Notes: generated from the letters alone by a model not told the origin. A stretch of 64,000 nucleotides of DNA from Vibrio cortegadensis (GCF_024347395.1 NZ_AP025472.1:248001-312000), one strand, 5' to 3'; positions 45,350-54,830 are shown, counted from the stretch's first letter. Translations and numbers: made by a program.

Positions 45350-46734
45350 AAATCAAACTCATTCATTGGGTTGGAGTGGAGTAGTGTTTGAAGCGCAATG
45401 AGCCCTTTCTTTAGTTGAGCTTGGTTGATTGGCGAGCTAAGTGCAAGCCTTACCGCAGGGGAAATACTGCCTGCTGGTGGGGAAAATAGTTCTCCAGATT
45501 TCACCACAACCCCCATTTCAGCGGCTTGAGCGACGAAATCACTCAATCGCCAGTGCTCTGGGAGTGGTAACCATAAATGGAAGCAATCTCGCTTATACAC
45601 TGGCTGAAAAGGGGAGAGATATTCGAGGGCTATCGCTAGCCGTTGCTCCATTTCCTGACGAATAATATCAAGCGTTTTATCTGCATCCCCATTGGCGGTC
45701 ATTTCACACGCTAAAGCGGTCAATAGAGGGCTCACCATCCAACTGTGATTTTGCAAGGTTGAAACCAAAGGTTGGTAGAGTTTCTTCGGGGCGTGTAAGT
45801 AGCCCACTCGCAATCCGGGGGCTAAGCATTTAGAAAAAGCGCCAATGTGAATCACCTGCTCAGGATCGAGATTCACCATTGGAGGGTAAACCTCAGCGGC
45901 AAGCAATCCGTTTACATCATCTTCAATGATCAATAGATCATACCGCTTACAGACTTCGAGTATGTCGAGTCGCCTCTGTTGAGACATGATGGCCGTCGTC
46001 GGGTTTTGAAAAGTTGGGGTAAGGTAGATAAAGCGTGCTTGATATTGTCGGCAAGCCGCTTCTAATTCCGCAGGTGTAATCCCTTGTTCATCCATTTCGA
46101 CCCCTTTGACCGATAGCTGTTTTTGCCTCGCTAAACTGAGGAGGCCGGGATAAGTACTTTTTTCTACCAGTAAGGTGTCCCCTGCGCGCGTGAAAGCATC
46201 AATCACAATTTGAACAGCATGTTGAGCGCCTGAGCTAAATAGTAGCTGCTGTGGGGATAAGTGAACGCCTTTGCTATCGAGCCAGTGGCAAATCTGCTGC
46301 TTATGAGACTCTAATCCATGAGGTTTTTGGTACAGCATCAGTTGCTCAATCAGTTGGGGGGATTGCGAGAGGGTCGCCATTGCCTGATTAAGCATATTAC
46401 TCCGCTCAATATTTGGCGGAATGTTATAGCCAAAATTGCACTCATCTGGATCTTCGGTGCTCTCTTCAAAACTCCAACTGCTCTTGTTTTTATCGGCAAT
46501 AAAAGTTCCAGATCCTACTCTTGCTTCAACAAGCCCACGTCGTTCTGCTTCTGCATACGCACGAGTGATAGTGCCAACAGTCACTTGTAATTGGTCTGCA
46601 AGCTTGCGTTGAGTCGGTAACTTTTGATTGGCTTTGAGATCCCCATGATCAATTTGCTTAGAAAGCTGATCAGCGATCTGTTTGTACATCGGTGTTGTAC
46701 TTTGCTTAGACAGCGTCATTTCTTGAATTGTCAT
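45346..46734 (-). CDS. MocR-family regulator (GntR HTH fused to PLP aminotransferase-like domain)
   Basis: The protein is about 462 residues from the ATG at 46734. An N-terminal GntR winged HTH (about 5-75, with KLPTQRKLADQLQVTVGTITRAY) precedes a fold-type I aminotransferase domain. The PLP lysine is kept in GAFSKCLAPGLRVGY. The frame is open to 46812; I chose 46734 (MTIQEMTLSK) as the first start that leaves room for a promoter, but none has a good ribosome-binding site. It diverges from a LysE-type exporter over a short region with the palindrome TTGTATCGATACAA. It probably controls the exporter in response to an amino acid or amine. Confidence 0.88.
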   Translation of the reverse strand: MTIQEMTLSKQSTTPMYKQIADQLSKQIDHGDLKANQKLPTQRKLADQLQVTVGTITRAYAEAERRGLVEARVGSGTFIADKNKSSWSFEESTEDPDECNFGYNIPPNIERSNMLNQAMATLSQSPQLIEQLMLYQKPHGLESHKQQICHWLDSKGVHLSPQQLLFSSGAQHAVQIVIDAFTRAGDTLLVEKSTYPGLLSLARQKQLSVKGVEMDEQGITPAELEAACRQYQARFIYLTPTFQNPTTAIMSQQRRLDILEVCKRYDLLIIEDDVNGLLAAEVYPPMVNLDPEQVIHIGAFSKCLAPGLRVGYLHAPKKLYQPLVSTLQNHSWMVSPLLTALACEMTANGDADKTLDIIRQEMEQRLAIALEYLSPFQPVYKRDCFHLWLPLPEHWRLSDFVAQAAEMGVVVKSGELFSPPAGSISPAVRLALSSPINQAQLKKGLIALQTLLHSNPMNEFDL

Positions 46735-46832
46735 GGTGACAATAAACCTTTTGCTAATAATAAAACGCATTGTTATGGTTATTGTGTGCAAAGTGAAACA
46801 AAAACTCAACAATTAGTTATCTAAACGGATAG

Positions 46833-46846
46833 TTGTATCGATACAA
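46833..46846. promoter_or_regulatory. Perfect 14-bp palindrome, candidate operator between MocR and LysE genes
   Basis: TTGTATCGATACAA at 46833-46846 lies 17 bp before the LysE start, in the divergent intergenic region. Its symmetry and position make it the likely binding site of the neighbouring MocR-type regulator. Confidence 0.55.
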
Positions 46847-46862
46847 TTTCAAGGGGTGTTCA

Positions 46863-47459
46863 ATGGAGTGGCAATTTTTTCTATCCGTAGCATTATTTGC
46901 ATTGGTGATGACAGGCACGCCAGGGCCAAATAATGTCATGTTGACCGCCTCTGGTGCTAATTTTGGCTATCGTCGGTCTATCCCTCACTTTATCGGTATT
47001 GGATTTGGCTTGATCAGTTTGATCTCCCTGAATGGCCTGGGGCTTGGCGTATTGTTTCAAACCTATCCTGAGATCCAAGATGCTTTGAAGATCCTCGGCA
47101 GTGCTTATTTACTCTACTTAGCGTGGAAAATCGCTTTTTCCAGCGCGATGAGCAAAGGGGAAGGTAAGGCAAACAAACCGATGACTTGTTGGGAGGCGAT
47201 TCTATTTCAATATTTAAATCCTAAAGCTTGGATGATGTCGATTACAGCCGTTGGATCCTTTGCGTATTCGGGCAAGGATTACTGGTGGTCGATTGCTGCG
47301 ATATCTATCATTTTTCTACTTGTTCAGGTACACACGTCATCGGTGTGGGTTGGGTTTGGTGCATTCATTAGGCGTTGGCTATCAACCCCGAAAGCATGGC
47401 AACGATTTAACCTCGGTATGGGGACTTTAACCGCGAGTTGTGTGGTGTTTATCTGGTAA
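46863..47459 (+). CDS. LysE/RhtB-family amino-acid exporter
   Basis: The 198-residue inner-membrane protein is predicted to have five or six membrane segments and carries the family signature TGTPGPNNVMLTASGANFG at residues 17-35. LysE/RhtB proteins export amino acids or related compounds. The ATG at 46863 follows AAGGGGT; the frame is open to 46833. It diverges from a MocR regulator. The exported compound is unknown. Confidence 0.92.
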   Translation: MEWQFFLSVALFALVMTGTPGPNNVMLTASGANFGYRRSIPHFIGIGFGLISLISLNGLGLGVLFQTYPEIQDALKILGSAYLLYLAWKIAFSSAMSKGEGKANKPMTCWEAILFQYLNPKAWMMSITAVGSFAYSGKDYWWSIAAISIIFLLVQVHTSSVWVGFGAFIRRWLSTPKAWQRFNLGMGTLTASCVVFIW

Positions 47460-47468
47460 TAGTAATGT

Positions 47469-47491
47469 CACGGGTTATGGGTTATGGGTTA
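47469..47491. repeat. Three heptamer repeats TGGGTTA
   Basis: The 7-bp unit occurs three times in a row between the LysE and TIGR02444 genes, just outside both reading frames. It is likely slippage with no evident function. Confidence 0.6.
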
Positions 47492-47496
47492 TGGGT

Positions 47497-47976
47497 CTAG
47501 CTATTTGCGATTTTTGGCGCGGGTTCTGAAAAGGCGGGATAGAGTTGTTCACCGCCGAGTTGACGGCAGTAACGCAGAGTCAGTGGTTCACTGTAGTTAT
47601 TGTGTAGGCGAAGTGCATTAATACAATCGACGAGATCAGACTGTTGTTGTCGTTCTAGCTGTAATTCAAATTGTAACGCTTCTCGGTAGAGTGAGTCAGG
47701 AGTGTGGGATTTGAGATGGCGACGAAGCTCTCGGTAACTATGAAGCAGTGACTCTGAACGGCCAAGGCACTCTTGTACCTTATGCCATTCACTTTCTTGG
47801 AAGGCAACCTGCTGTTCGTCGAGCCATTTGAGCAGTAGTAGCAGGTTCACATTCCCGTGGAATTGATTTTGGAGCGTTAAGCACGCTTCTTTAACTTCTC
47901 GCACACTGTAATATTGCAAGCTAAATTGCCATAAGCGTTCTAAGGTCAAAGATATGTTTACGTGCTCTTGGCTCAT
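47497..47976 (-). CDS. TIGR02444/DUF2390 family protein
   Basis: The 159-residue, mostly helical, Q/L-rich protein resembles the TIGR02444 (DUF2390) family of gamma-proteobacteria. The conserved start includes LWQFSLQYYSVREVKEACL. Function is unknown. It overlaps the end of yheS by 4 bp, so it is translated with yheS; this pairing is common in vibrios and pseudomonads. Confidence 0.85.
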   Translation of the reverse strand: MSQEHVNISLTLERLWQFSLQYYSVREVKEACLTLQNQFHGNVNLLLLLKWLDEQQVAFQESEWHKVQECLGRSESLLHSYRELRRHLKSHTPDSLYREALQFELQLERQQQSDLVDCINALRLHNNYSEPLTLRYCRQLGGEQLYPAFSEPAPKIANS

Positions 47977-49895
47977 TCGATACTAAATTCCTTTTCCATG
48001 GACTCAAGGTCTTCTTGTCCAGACATCCATTCTAACTCTGTCTCTTCCAATTCCGATTTGCTTGATGCTTGTAGCGCGAGTACTTGAGTAAGTTTAGCTT
48101 TATTTTCTGCATCATAAAGTGATGTGTCTGATAATTGTAGTTCTGCTTCGCTTAACTGTTCGCCTAATTTATCCATTTTCGCTTCAAGCTTGGTTAAATT
48201 TTTGCGGATAGGGGCGGTCAGCTTTCTAAATTCAGCTTCACGACGTTTTTGATCTTTCTTTGATGCCGCACTGTTTGCGCCGTCTTTTGTTGGAGCGAGA
48301 GCTTGTGCTTCTTTTCGCTCTAGTTTTTGTTGATCGGTTAACCACTTGTAGTAATCAACTAAGTCACCATCAAAAGGCGCAACTTGACGATCATGAACTA
48401 AATACAGGTCATCGGTCGTGGCACGCAGTAAATACCTATCGTGGCTGACAATCACCATCGCACCTTCGAAGGTTTGCAGAGCCATGGTTAACGCTTGACG
48501 CATATCCAAATCAAGGTGGTTGGTTGGCTCATCGAGCAGTAGTAAGTTTGGTTTTTGCCAGACTAATAGTGCCAATACTAAACGGGCCTTTTCACCACCA
48601 GAAAATGGCGCGACTTTATCAAGGGCTTTTTCGCCATTGAAACCAAAGCTGCCGAGGTAATCTCGTAGTTGTTGTTCTGTATGTTGTGGCGCAATCTGCA
48701 TCATATGTTGCAGTGGCGTCTCTTCTGGATGCAAGGTCTCAAGTTGGTGCTGAGCGAAATAGCCAATCTTCACACCTTGAGAGTAATTGAATTCGCCAGA
48801 TTGCGCTTCAAGTTCACCAGAAAGTAATTTGATCAGCGTTGATTTACCCGCACCATTGCGACCCAATAAGCCAATCCGACTTCCCGGAACGAGGTTTAAA
48901 CGAATCTTTTCGAGGATAAGGTTGTTGTCGTAACCCGCAGACACTTCATCCATCATCAAAATTGGGTTTGGCAGAGCGGATGGCTCTCTAAACTCAAAGC
49001 TGAACGGATTATCGAACTGCGCAGGTAGCACTTGTTCCATCTTCTCTAAGGCTTTGATTCGGCTCTGAGCTTGGCGAGCTTTCGACGCTTTGTAACGGAA
49101 ACGGTCGATGTAGCTCTGCATGTGCGACATTTGTTTCTGCTGCTTCTGATACATGGATTGTTGCAAGATCAGCTTTTGAGCACGTTGCGTTTCAAATGAC
49201 GAATAGTTGCCAGTGTATTCATTGAGTAACTGGTTTTCGACATGAATAATTCGGTTTACGATAGGGTCTAAGAAGTCTCTATCGTGAGAAATTAAGATCA
49301 AGGTACCAGGGTAACTCTGTAACCAACGCTCTAACCACATGACCGCATCCAAATCCAAGTGGTTGGTCGGTTCATCGAGTAACAGAAGGTCTGAACGGCA
49401 AAGCAGAGCTTGAGCTAAGTTCAAACGCATACGCCAACCACCAGAAAACTGAGTGAGATTCCAACTCATCTGCTCTTGACTAAAACCAAGGCCATCGAGT
49501 AGTTCTGCCGCGCGAGCATTAATGCTGTAACCACCAATCGTCTCTATTTTGCCATGCAGCTCTGCAACCAAAGTGCCGTTGTCGGCTTGTTCGGCTTCGA
49601 GCAATGCATTTTCGAGGCCGCGATATTCTCTGTCTCCATCAATCACATACTCTATGGCTTTACGCTCTAGAGCCGGAGTCTCTTGCGCTACCCATGCTAA
49701 TTCCCAGTGGCTTGGTTGGTGGAAGGTACCAGCATCTATCGACAGCTCATCTTTCAATAGAGCGAATAGGGTGGATTTACCGCAACCGTTTTTGCCGACA
49801 AGGCCGACTTTATCGCCAGGGTGAATCGTAGCGGATGCTTGGTCGAGTAATGGTTTTCCGCCGCGAAGCAGTTGAATATCAGAGAAAGTAATCAT
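47973..49895 (-). CDS. yheS: ABC-F family ATPase YheS
   Basis: The 640-residue protein (from ATG 49895, MITFSDIQLLRGG) has two ABC ATPase domains without membrane segments. The Walker A motifs are GKNGCGKST and GRNGAGKST, and the signatures are FSGGWRMRL and FSGGEKARL. The two are joined by a charged linker (Y-loop region) and followed by a C-terminal coiled coil. ABC-F proteins act on the ribosome E site to relieve stalls. The frame is open upstream to 49967, but that N-terminus is not family-like. Confidence 0.94.
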   Translation of the reverse strand: MITFSDIQLLRGGKPLLDQASATIHPGDKVGLVGKNGCGKSTLFALLKDELSIDAGTFHQPSHWELAWVAQETPALERKAIEYVIDGDREYRGLENALLEAEQADNGTLVAELHGKIETIGGYSINARAAELLDGLGFSQEQMSWNLTQFSGGWRMRLNLAQALLCRSDLLLLDEPTNHLDLDAVMWLERWLQSYPGTLILISHDRDFLDPIVNRIIHVENQLLNEYTGNYSSFETQRAQKLILQQSMYQKQQKQMSHMQSYIDRFRYKASKARQAQSRIKALEKMEQVLPAQFDNPFSFEFREPSALPNPILMMDEVSAGYDNNLILEKIRLNLVPGSRIGLLGRNGAGKSTLIKLLSGELEAQSGEFNYSQGVKIGYFAQHQLETLHPEETPLQHMMQIAPQHTEQQLRDYLGSFGFNGEKALDKVAPFSGGEKARLVLALLVWQKPNLLLLDEPTNHLDLDMRQALTMALQTFEGAMVIVSHDRYLLRATTDDLYLVHDRQVAPFDGDLVDYYKWLTDQQKLERKEAQALAPTKDGANSAASKKDQKRREAEFRKLTAPIRKNLTKLEAKMDKLGEQLSEAELQLSDTSLYDAENKAKLTQVLALQASSKSELEETELEWMSGQEDLESMEKEFSIE

Positions 49896-50239
49896 AAAAA
49901 TCGCATTGAGATTGGAGGTGATTAGGCGGTGAGCATAGTAGGATGAAACCAGATAAAAGTCGATCATTATACAAATTGGGTTATGATGCAGAAATCATAT
50001 AACAATTTGATAACTAGCCTCAACTCTGGATAAGAAAGTCTAAAAGCTTATTAATTTTAAATGGTTAGTCGATTTATTTGCTCAGTGTTGCAATTTTAGA
50101 TGCATAACAAGGCAAAATCACAAGTCAGTAGCTTGTCTATTGCGGTGATTTTAACGCGGTTAGGCGCGAAAAGAGCAGTACAGAGCGGCTTCAATTATCC
50201 TGAGTTGAGGCTAAGCACCCAAGGAAGAACGGTTAAAGA
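49896..50239. promoter_or_regulatory. Divergent region between yheS and kefG with an inverted repeat
   Basis: This 344-bp region has no ORF. It contains an imperfect inverted repeat, AAATTGGGTTATGAT (49973-49987) facing ATCATATAACAATTT (49994-50008), about 80 bp upstream of yheS. It could be an operator for one or both genes. I cannot assign a regulator, and see nothing else of note in the region. Confidence 0.45.
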
Positions 50240-50845
50240 ATGAGTGATACCCAACCTCAAGTTGCATCACCGCTTAAGATATTGGTGATATACGCGCACC
50301 CCGAGCCGCATAGTTCGATAGCCAATCAGGCCATGATCAAAGCGATTGAACCTTTGGGGCATGTTCGTGTGCACGATCTTTACGCCACCTATCCTGACTT
50401 CTTTATCGATGTTAATTTCGAACACCAGTTACTACTTGAGCATGATGTCATCGTGTTTCAGCATCCTCTTTATATGTATTCATGTCCTGCTTTATTAAAA
50501 GAGTGGTTTGATCGCGTTCTATCTAAAGGCTTTGCGTTTGGCCATGAATGCGCACTAGAGGGTAAATATTGGCGCAGTGTCATTACGACTGGCGGTCAAG
50601 AAGGCGCGTTTGGTGCGCAGGGTTACAACAAGTATCCACTGGAAGAGATTTTGCAGCCATTTGAGTTAACCGCATCACTGTGCCGTATGCACTGGTTAGA
50701 TCCATTAGTGCTGCATTGGGCTCGAAACATTAATGACAAGGAGAGAGAGCACCACGCCGATAGATATCGCCACTGGCTACAAGATCCATTAGGCAAGCTT
50801 TCTGAACAACTATCAGCGACAGATGGAGATGCGGATGGCCAGTGA
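50240..50845 (+). CDS. kefG: KefG-type ancillary NAD(P)H oxidoreductase
   Basis: The 201-residue flavodoxin-like quinone reductase has the FMN-binding start LVIYAHPEPHSSIAN and the motif FQHPLYMYSCPALLKEWFDRV near residue 75. KefG is needed for full activity of the glutathione-gated K+ efflux protein KefB. It overlaps the downstream kefB start by 11-23 bp, which supports the pairing. A good AAGGAAG ribosome-binding site lies upstream. Confidence 0.92.
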   Translation: MSDTQPQVASPLKILVIYAHPEPHSSIANQAMIKAIEPLGHVRVHDLYATYPDFFIDVNFEHQLLLEHDVIVFQHPLYMYSCPALLKEWFDRVLSKGFAFGHECALEGKYWRSVITTGGQEGAFGAQGYNKYPLEEILQPFELTASLCRMHWLDPLVLHWARNINDKEREHHADRYRHWLQDPLGKLSEQLSATDGDADGQ

Positions 50846-52625
50846 GTTTCTACAGAGTAGCGTGATTTTTCTTTCTGCCGCGGTGGTGGCGGTTCCACTT
50901 GCTCAGCGTTTAGGGCTTGGTTCTGTTCTGGGTTATTTATTAGCCGGAGTTGCTATTGGCCCTTGGGGATTAGGGTTAATTAGTGATGTGGAAGCCATTC
51001 TTCATTTCTCTGAATTTGGTGTGGTGCTGCTGCTGTTCTTAATTGGTTTGGAGTTGAACCCTAAAAAACTTTGGACGATGCGAGGGCCCATTCTCGGGCT
51101 TGGTGGCGCACAGGTCTGTATTACGACCTTATTGATTGCGGCTATCGCTTATATGTTCGGCTTAAGTTGGCAAACCAGTTTAGTGATTGGTATGGGATTA
51201 GCCTTGTCATCTACCGCCATTGCGCTACGTGTTATCGAAGAGCGTGAACTGAGTGGTAAAGAGGCGGGACAGTCTGGTTTTGCTGTGCTGCTTTTTCAAG
51301 ATATCGCGGTGATCCCAATGCTGGCGATGCTCCCATTATTAGCAGGGAGTACCGGAGGCAGTTGGGCTGATATGCTGTGGATGCTCGGCGGAGTTTTTGG
51401 TCTATTGATTGGTGGACACTTTTTGCTGCGACCGTTGTTTCGGTATGTAGTGATGAGTGGCGTGCGTGAGTTGTTCACCGTCGCGGCGCTGTTATTGGTG
51501 ATTGGCATTGCGGTATTGATGCAGAAGATTGGCCTATCGATGGCGCTCGGGACATTTTTAGCGGGTGTGCTATTGGCCGAGAGCGAATATCGTCATGAAT
51601 TAGAGATAGCGATCGAGCCATTTAAAGGCTTGCTGTTGGGGTTGTTTTTTATCTCCGTAGGGATGGCGGTTAACTTAGGTCTGCTGGCAGAGAGTCCGCT
51701 GGCTATCTTGATTGCCGTCACCGCTTTAGTCGTATTTAAAGGCTTTGTGCTTTATGGATTGGCTCGTATTTTTGGCATTCAAACCAAAGCTCGAAGCCGA
51801 ATGGCGATGATTTTAAGTCAAGGTGGTGAGTTCGCCTTTGTGATTTTTACTGCTGCCAGTGCGCAAGGTATTTTGTCGGGGGAGCAGGTCTCTTTCTTAT
51901 TGGTTGTGGTGAGCTTATCTATGGTCACCACGCCATTAATGCTTAAACTACAAGACAGGTTTTTCGCTCGCGAACTTAATCAAATCAGTGAAGATGCGAT
52001 GCAATCTGATGTGGTTGATCGTAGTCCAAGAGTGATCATCGCAGGCTTTGGTCGTTTTGGGCAGATTATTGGTCGGTTGATGTACGCCAATAAGATCCGT
52101 ATTACCGTATTAGAAAGTGACGCGAGCCAAATTCATTTATTGCGTAAGTTTGGCTATAAAGTGTTTTATGGGGATGCGACTCAGTTGGATTTATTACGAG
52201 CTGCGGGGGCAGATAAAGCGGAAGCGATTGTGCTGTGTACTGACTCTCCTGATGAAATCATGAAAATTGTTGATATCTGCCGACAGCATTTTCCACGTCT
52301 AAAAATATTAGCTCGTGCACGTAGCCGTGTTGAAGCTTATCAATTAATGAATCATGGTGTTAATAATTACTCTCGTGAGACCTTTTTAGGGGCACTTGAT
52401 TTAGGGCGACAGGCTCTTACTGAGTTGGGTATGCATCCTTATCAAGCAAAGCGAGCTGAAGCACATTTTAGAAAGCTAGATAACTCGATGCTTAAAGAGT
52501 TACTGCCTCAGCACAGTGAAGATAAAGAGCTCGCATTGCGATCGAAAGAAGCGCGGAAAGAGTTGGAAGAGATATTTGGTCATGAGATGGAGAACGATCG
52601 CCAGTCTCGTAACTATTGGGAATAG
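50835..52625 (+). CDS. kefB: Glutathione-regulated potassium efflux antiporter KefB
   Basis: KefB exports K+ in exchange for H+ when electrophile-glutathione adducts form, acidifying the cell for protection. The protein is about 596 residues, with 12-13 hydrophobic segments of the CPA2 family (about 5-380), including the loop LFQDIAVIP and GLELNPKKL. A C-terminal TrkA-N NAD-binding domain follows (VIIAGFGRFGQIIGRL near 400). Three in-frame ATGs (50823, 50829, 50835) are possible; 50835 has the best ribosome-binding site spacing. It could be called KefC, but the KefG partner indicates KefB. Confidence 0.92.
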   Translation: MASEFLQSSVIFLSAAVVAVPLAQRLGLGSVLGYLLAGVAIGPWGLGLISDVEAILHFSEFGVVLLLFLIGLELNPKKLWTMRGPILGLGGAQVCITTLLIAAIAYMFGLSWQTSLVIGMGLALSSTAIALRVIEERELSGKEAGQSGFAVLLFQDIAVIPMLAMLPLLAGSTGGSWADMLWMLGGVFGLLIGGHFLLRPLFRYVVMSGVRELFTVAALLLVIGIAVLMQKIGLSMALGTFLAGVLLAESEYRHELEIAIEPFKGLLLGLFFISVGMAVNLGLLAESPLAILIAVTALVVFKGFVLYGLARIFGIQTKARSRMAMILSQGGEFAFVIFTAASAQGILSGEQVSFLLVVVSLSMVTTPLMLKLQDRFFARELNQISEDAMQSDVVDRSPRVIIAGFGRFGQIIGRLMYANKIRITVLESDASQIHLLRKFGYKVFYGDATQLDLLRAAGADKAEAIVLCTDSPDEIMKIVDICRQHFPRLKILARARSRVEAYQLMNHGVNNYSRETFLGALDLGRQALTELGMHPYQAKRAEAHFRKLDNSMLKELLPQHSEDKELALRSKEARKELEEIFGHEMENDRQSRNYWE

Positions 52626-52640
52626 AAAAAGGAACTAGAC

Positions 52641-52841
52641 GTGAAACAGAGAAAACGCTTTATTGCAGGAGCAAGTTGTCCAAATTGTAAAACGCAAGAC
52701 ACCCTTCGCTGGTGGATTGAAAACAATATTGAGTTGGTTGAGTGCGTCGAATGTGACTTCACTGAGCAGCGTAAGCCTAAATCTGTAGATAAAACTGAAC
52801 ATGCGACACAAGAAATGATCGGTATTTTTAAACCAGAATGA
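52641..52841 (+). CDS. yheV: YheV family zinc-ribbon-like small protein
   Basis: The 66-residue protein starts at a GTG (52641) 8 bp after AAGGAAC. Two CxxC pairs, SCPNC (residues about 12-16) and ECVEC (about 31-35), suggest a zinc ribbon, matching the YheV/DUF2387 family of unknown function. It lies 15 bp after kefB, in the kefG-kefB-yheV-slyD order also seen in E. coli. Confidence 0.92.
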   Translation: MKQRKRFIAGASCPNCKTQDTLRWWIENNIELVECVECDFTEQRKPKSVDKTEHATQEMIGIFKPE

Positions 52842-52970
52842 TTGAGTTTCGCCAATTCATCCCCATAATGTGGGGATAAGTTCTTATGTGACCTTTATTT
52901 CGTCCTAAGAGCATGATCTTCTTTAGGCCTAGTTGTCACTATCTAGAGCTTTTATTCCCTTGGAGTACAC

Positions 52971-53564
52971 ATGAAAATTGAAAAGAACGTAGTAGTAAGC
53001 GTAGCGTATCAAGTTAAACTTGAAGACGGTGTGGTTGTCGATCAATCAACAGTTGAAGCACCGCTAGATTACCTTCACGGTCACAACAACCTAATTACTG
53101 GTCTTGAAAAAGAGTTAGACGGTAAAGTTGCAGGCGATAAATTCTCAGTGACAGTATCTCCAGAAGATGCTTACGGCGAACACAGCGATGACCTAGTACA
53201 ACGCGTTCCTGCTGATGTATTCCAAGGTGTTGAAGAAATTGAAGTGGGTATGCGTTTCCTAGCGGATACTGACCAAGGTCCAATTCCTGTAGAAGTAACA
53301 GAAGTTGATGGCGACGAAGTTGTTGTTGATGGTAACCACATGCTTGCTGGCCAAACTCTAACGTTTGACGTTGAAGTTGTAGCGGTTCGTGAAGCAACGG
53401 CAGAAGAAGCTGAACACGGTCATGTACACCAAGAGGGCGGTTGTGGTGGCCACGGTCATGATCACGACCATGAAGGCGGTTGTTGTGGTGGCGAAGGCCA
53501 TGATCACGACCACGGTGAGAAGAAAGAAGGCTGCTGCGGTGGCGGCGGTTGTGGTTCTCACTAA
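52971..53564 (+). CDS. slyD: FKBP-type peptidyl-prolyl isomerase and metallochaperone SlyD
   Basis: The 197-residue protein has an FKBP domain with an IF insert (about residues 1-140). Its tail (about 145-197) is extremely rich in His, Cys and Gly (HDHDHEGGCCGG repeats). SlyD folds proteins and delivers Ni to hydrogenase and other enzymes; the tail is the metal-binding part. The tail has more cysteine pairs than most. Terminator follows 22 bp downstream. Confidence 0.96.
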   Translation: MKIEKNVVVSVAYQVKLEDGVVVDQSTVEAPLDYLHGHNNLITGLEKELDGKVAGDKFSVTVSPEDAYGEHSDDLVQRVPADVFQGVEEIEVGMRFLADTDQGPIPVEVTEVDGDEVVVDGNHMLAGQTLTFDVEVVAVREATAEEAEHGHVHQEGGCGGHGHDHDHEGGCCGGEGHDHDHGEKKEGCCGGGGCGSH

Positions 53565-53585
53565 TTCCGCATTGAAATGATTTCT

Positions 53586-53613
53586 AAAACCCTCCAGCTC
53601 GGAGGGTTTTTTT
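53586..53613 (+). terminator. Rho-independent terminator after slyD
   Basis: AAAACCCTCC (53586-53595) pairs with GGAGGGTTTT (53601-53610), with more T following. Confidence 0.88.
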
Positions 53614-53743
53614 ATGCCTTTAATTTAAGGCCCTTTCTGATCTGACAGGTTGACTAATGACAGGCTGGCACGGATATTAAGTGCTAATGAATAGTCTGCT
53701 GATACTGAGCGGAACGCTATATTTCTACATAAAAGGGTGTTTT

Positions 53744-54757
53744 ATGCGTCAACCATTTTCTATCGCGATACATGGTGGTGCGGGTACGATTTTGCGTGAG
53801 CAGATGAGTGACGCGCTAAAGTTGGGTATTTTAACCACCTTAGAGAAATCGGTGAGAGCTGGCTATGATATTTTACAAACGGAAGGTGATGCGGCGGATG
53901 CGGTTGTCGCCGCGGTGAAAGTGATGGAGGATTGCCCACACTTTAATGCTGGTAAAGGTTCAGTGTTAACTCATCAAGAATTCATCGAGATGGACGCTTC
54001 AGTGATGCATGGGAAAAAGATGGATGCTGGAGCCGTTGCTGGGGTTCGCCATATAAGAAATCCGATTGAATTAGCCCGCGATGTGATGAGAAAAAGTGAT
54101 CACGTGTTACTGATGGGCGAAGGGGCGGAGCAGTTTGCTTTCGATCAGGGCTACCAATATACCGAACAAGATTACTTCCTTACCGACCGTCGTTATGAGC
54201 AGCTTCAATCGATGAAAGAGAAAGGTTTGTTTGCGCTTTCAGAAGCCTCTTATGAGCACTCTTATGATCAACAGAAGCAGCAATTAGAATCGCCTCTGAC
54301 AGGAAGCCAAACTGCTTCAGCGTATCCTGATGATAATAAATATGGCACCGTTGGAGCCGTCGCACTGGATCAGCAAGGTAACTTGGCGGCCGCAACGAGT
54401 ACGGGCGGCGTCACCAATAAAAAATATGGTCGTGTTGGCGATTCACCCATAATAGGGGCGGGTACGGTTGCTGAAAACGGTAATGTCGCGGTCTCTACAA
54501 CGGGGATGGGCGAATTTTTCTTACGTAAAATGGTGGCCGGAGATGTGGCTGCTCGTATGCGTTATTTGAAAGAAAATGTACACACGGCTTGTGAGAATAT
54601 TATTCAGGGGGATCTAAAAGCGATGGGAGGAGAGGGCGGATTGATCGCGGTTGATGCGCAAGGGGATATCCACTTTGCAATGAATAGCTCAGGAATGTAT
54701 CGCGCGAGTATTGATGTCGATGGGAACTTCAGTGTCAAAATTTACGCAGATGAATAG
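53744..54757 (+). CDS. iaaA: Isoaspartyl peptidase / L-asparaginase (Ntn hydrolase)
   Basis: The 337-residue protein is of the plant-type asparaginase family and is made as a precursor that self-cleaves. The new N-terminal nucleophile would be Thr202 in KYGTVGAVALD, followed by the oxyanion and substrate motifs STGGVTNKKYGRVGDSPI and TGMGEFF. The start MRQPFSIAIHGGAG at 53744 follows AAAGGG; the frame is open to 53681. It cleaves isoaspartyl dipeptides and asparagine. Confidence 0.92.
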   Translation: MRQPFSIAIHGGAGTILREQMSDALKLGILTTLEKSVRAGYDILQTEGDAADAVVAAVKVMEDCPHFNAGKGSVLTHQEFIEMDASVMHGKKMDAGAVAGVRHIRNPIELARDVMRKSDHVLLMGEGAEQFAFDQGYQYTEQDYFLTDRRYEQLQSMKEKGLFALSEASYEHSYDQQKQQLESPLTGSQTASAYPDDNKYGTVGAVALDQQGNLAAATSTGGVTNKKYGRVGDSPIIGAGTVAENGNVAVSTTGMGEFFLRKMVAGDVAARMRYLKENVHTACENIIQGDLKAMGGEGGLIAVDAQGDIHFAMNSSGMYRASIDVDGNFSVKIYADE

Positions 54758-54798
54758 GACTTAGTTTTCCTTGTTGTTATCCCTACTGACTTTAGATG

Positions 54799-54830
54799 TA
54801 AGAAGCTTATCTAATAAAATAAGCTTCTTA
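54799..54830. terminator. Bidirectional hairpin between iaaA and slyX
   Basis: A perfect 12-bp stem, TAAGAAGCTTAT (54799-54810) with its complement at 54819-54830, lies between two convergent genes. It is AT-rich. Confidence 0.65.

Noticed and set aside
53389..53580. Overlapping small frames in the slyD His/Cys-rich tail
   Set aside because: They come from the biased GGT/CAC repeat composition of the real tail and carry no independent signal.
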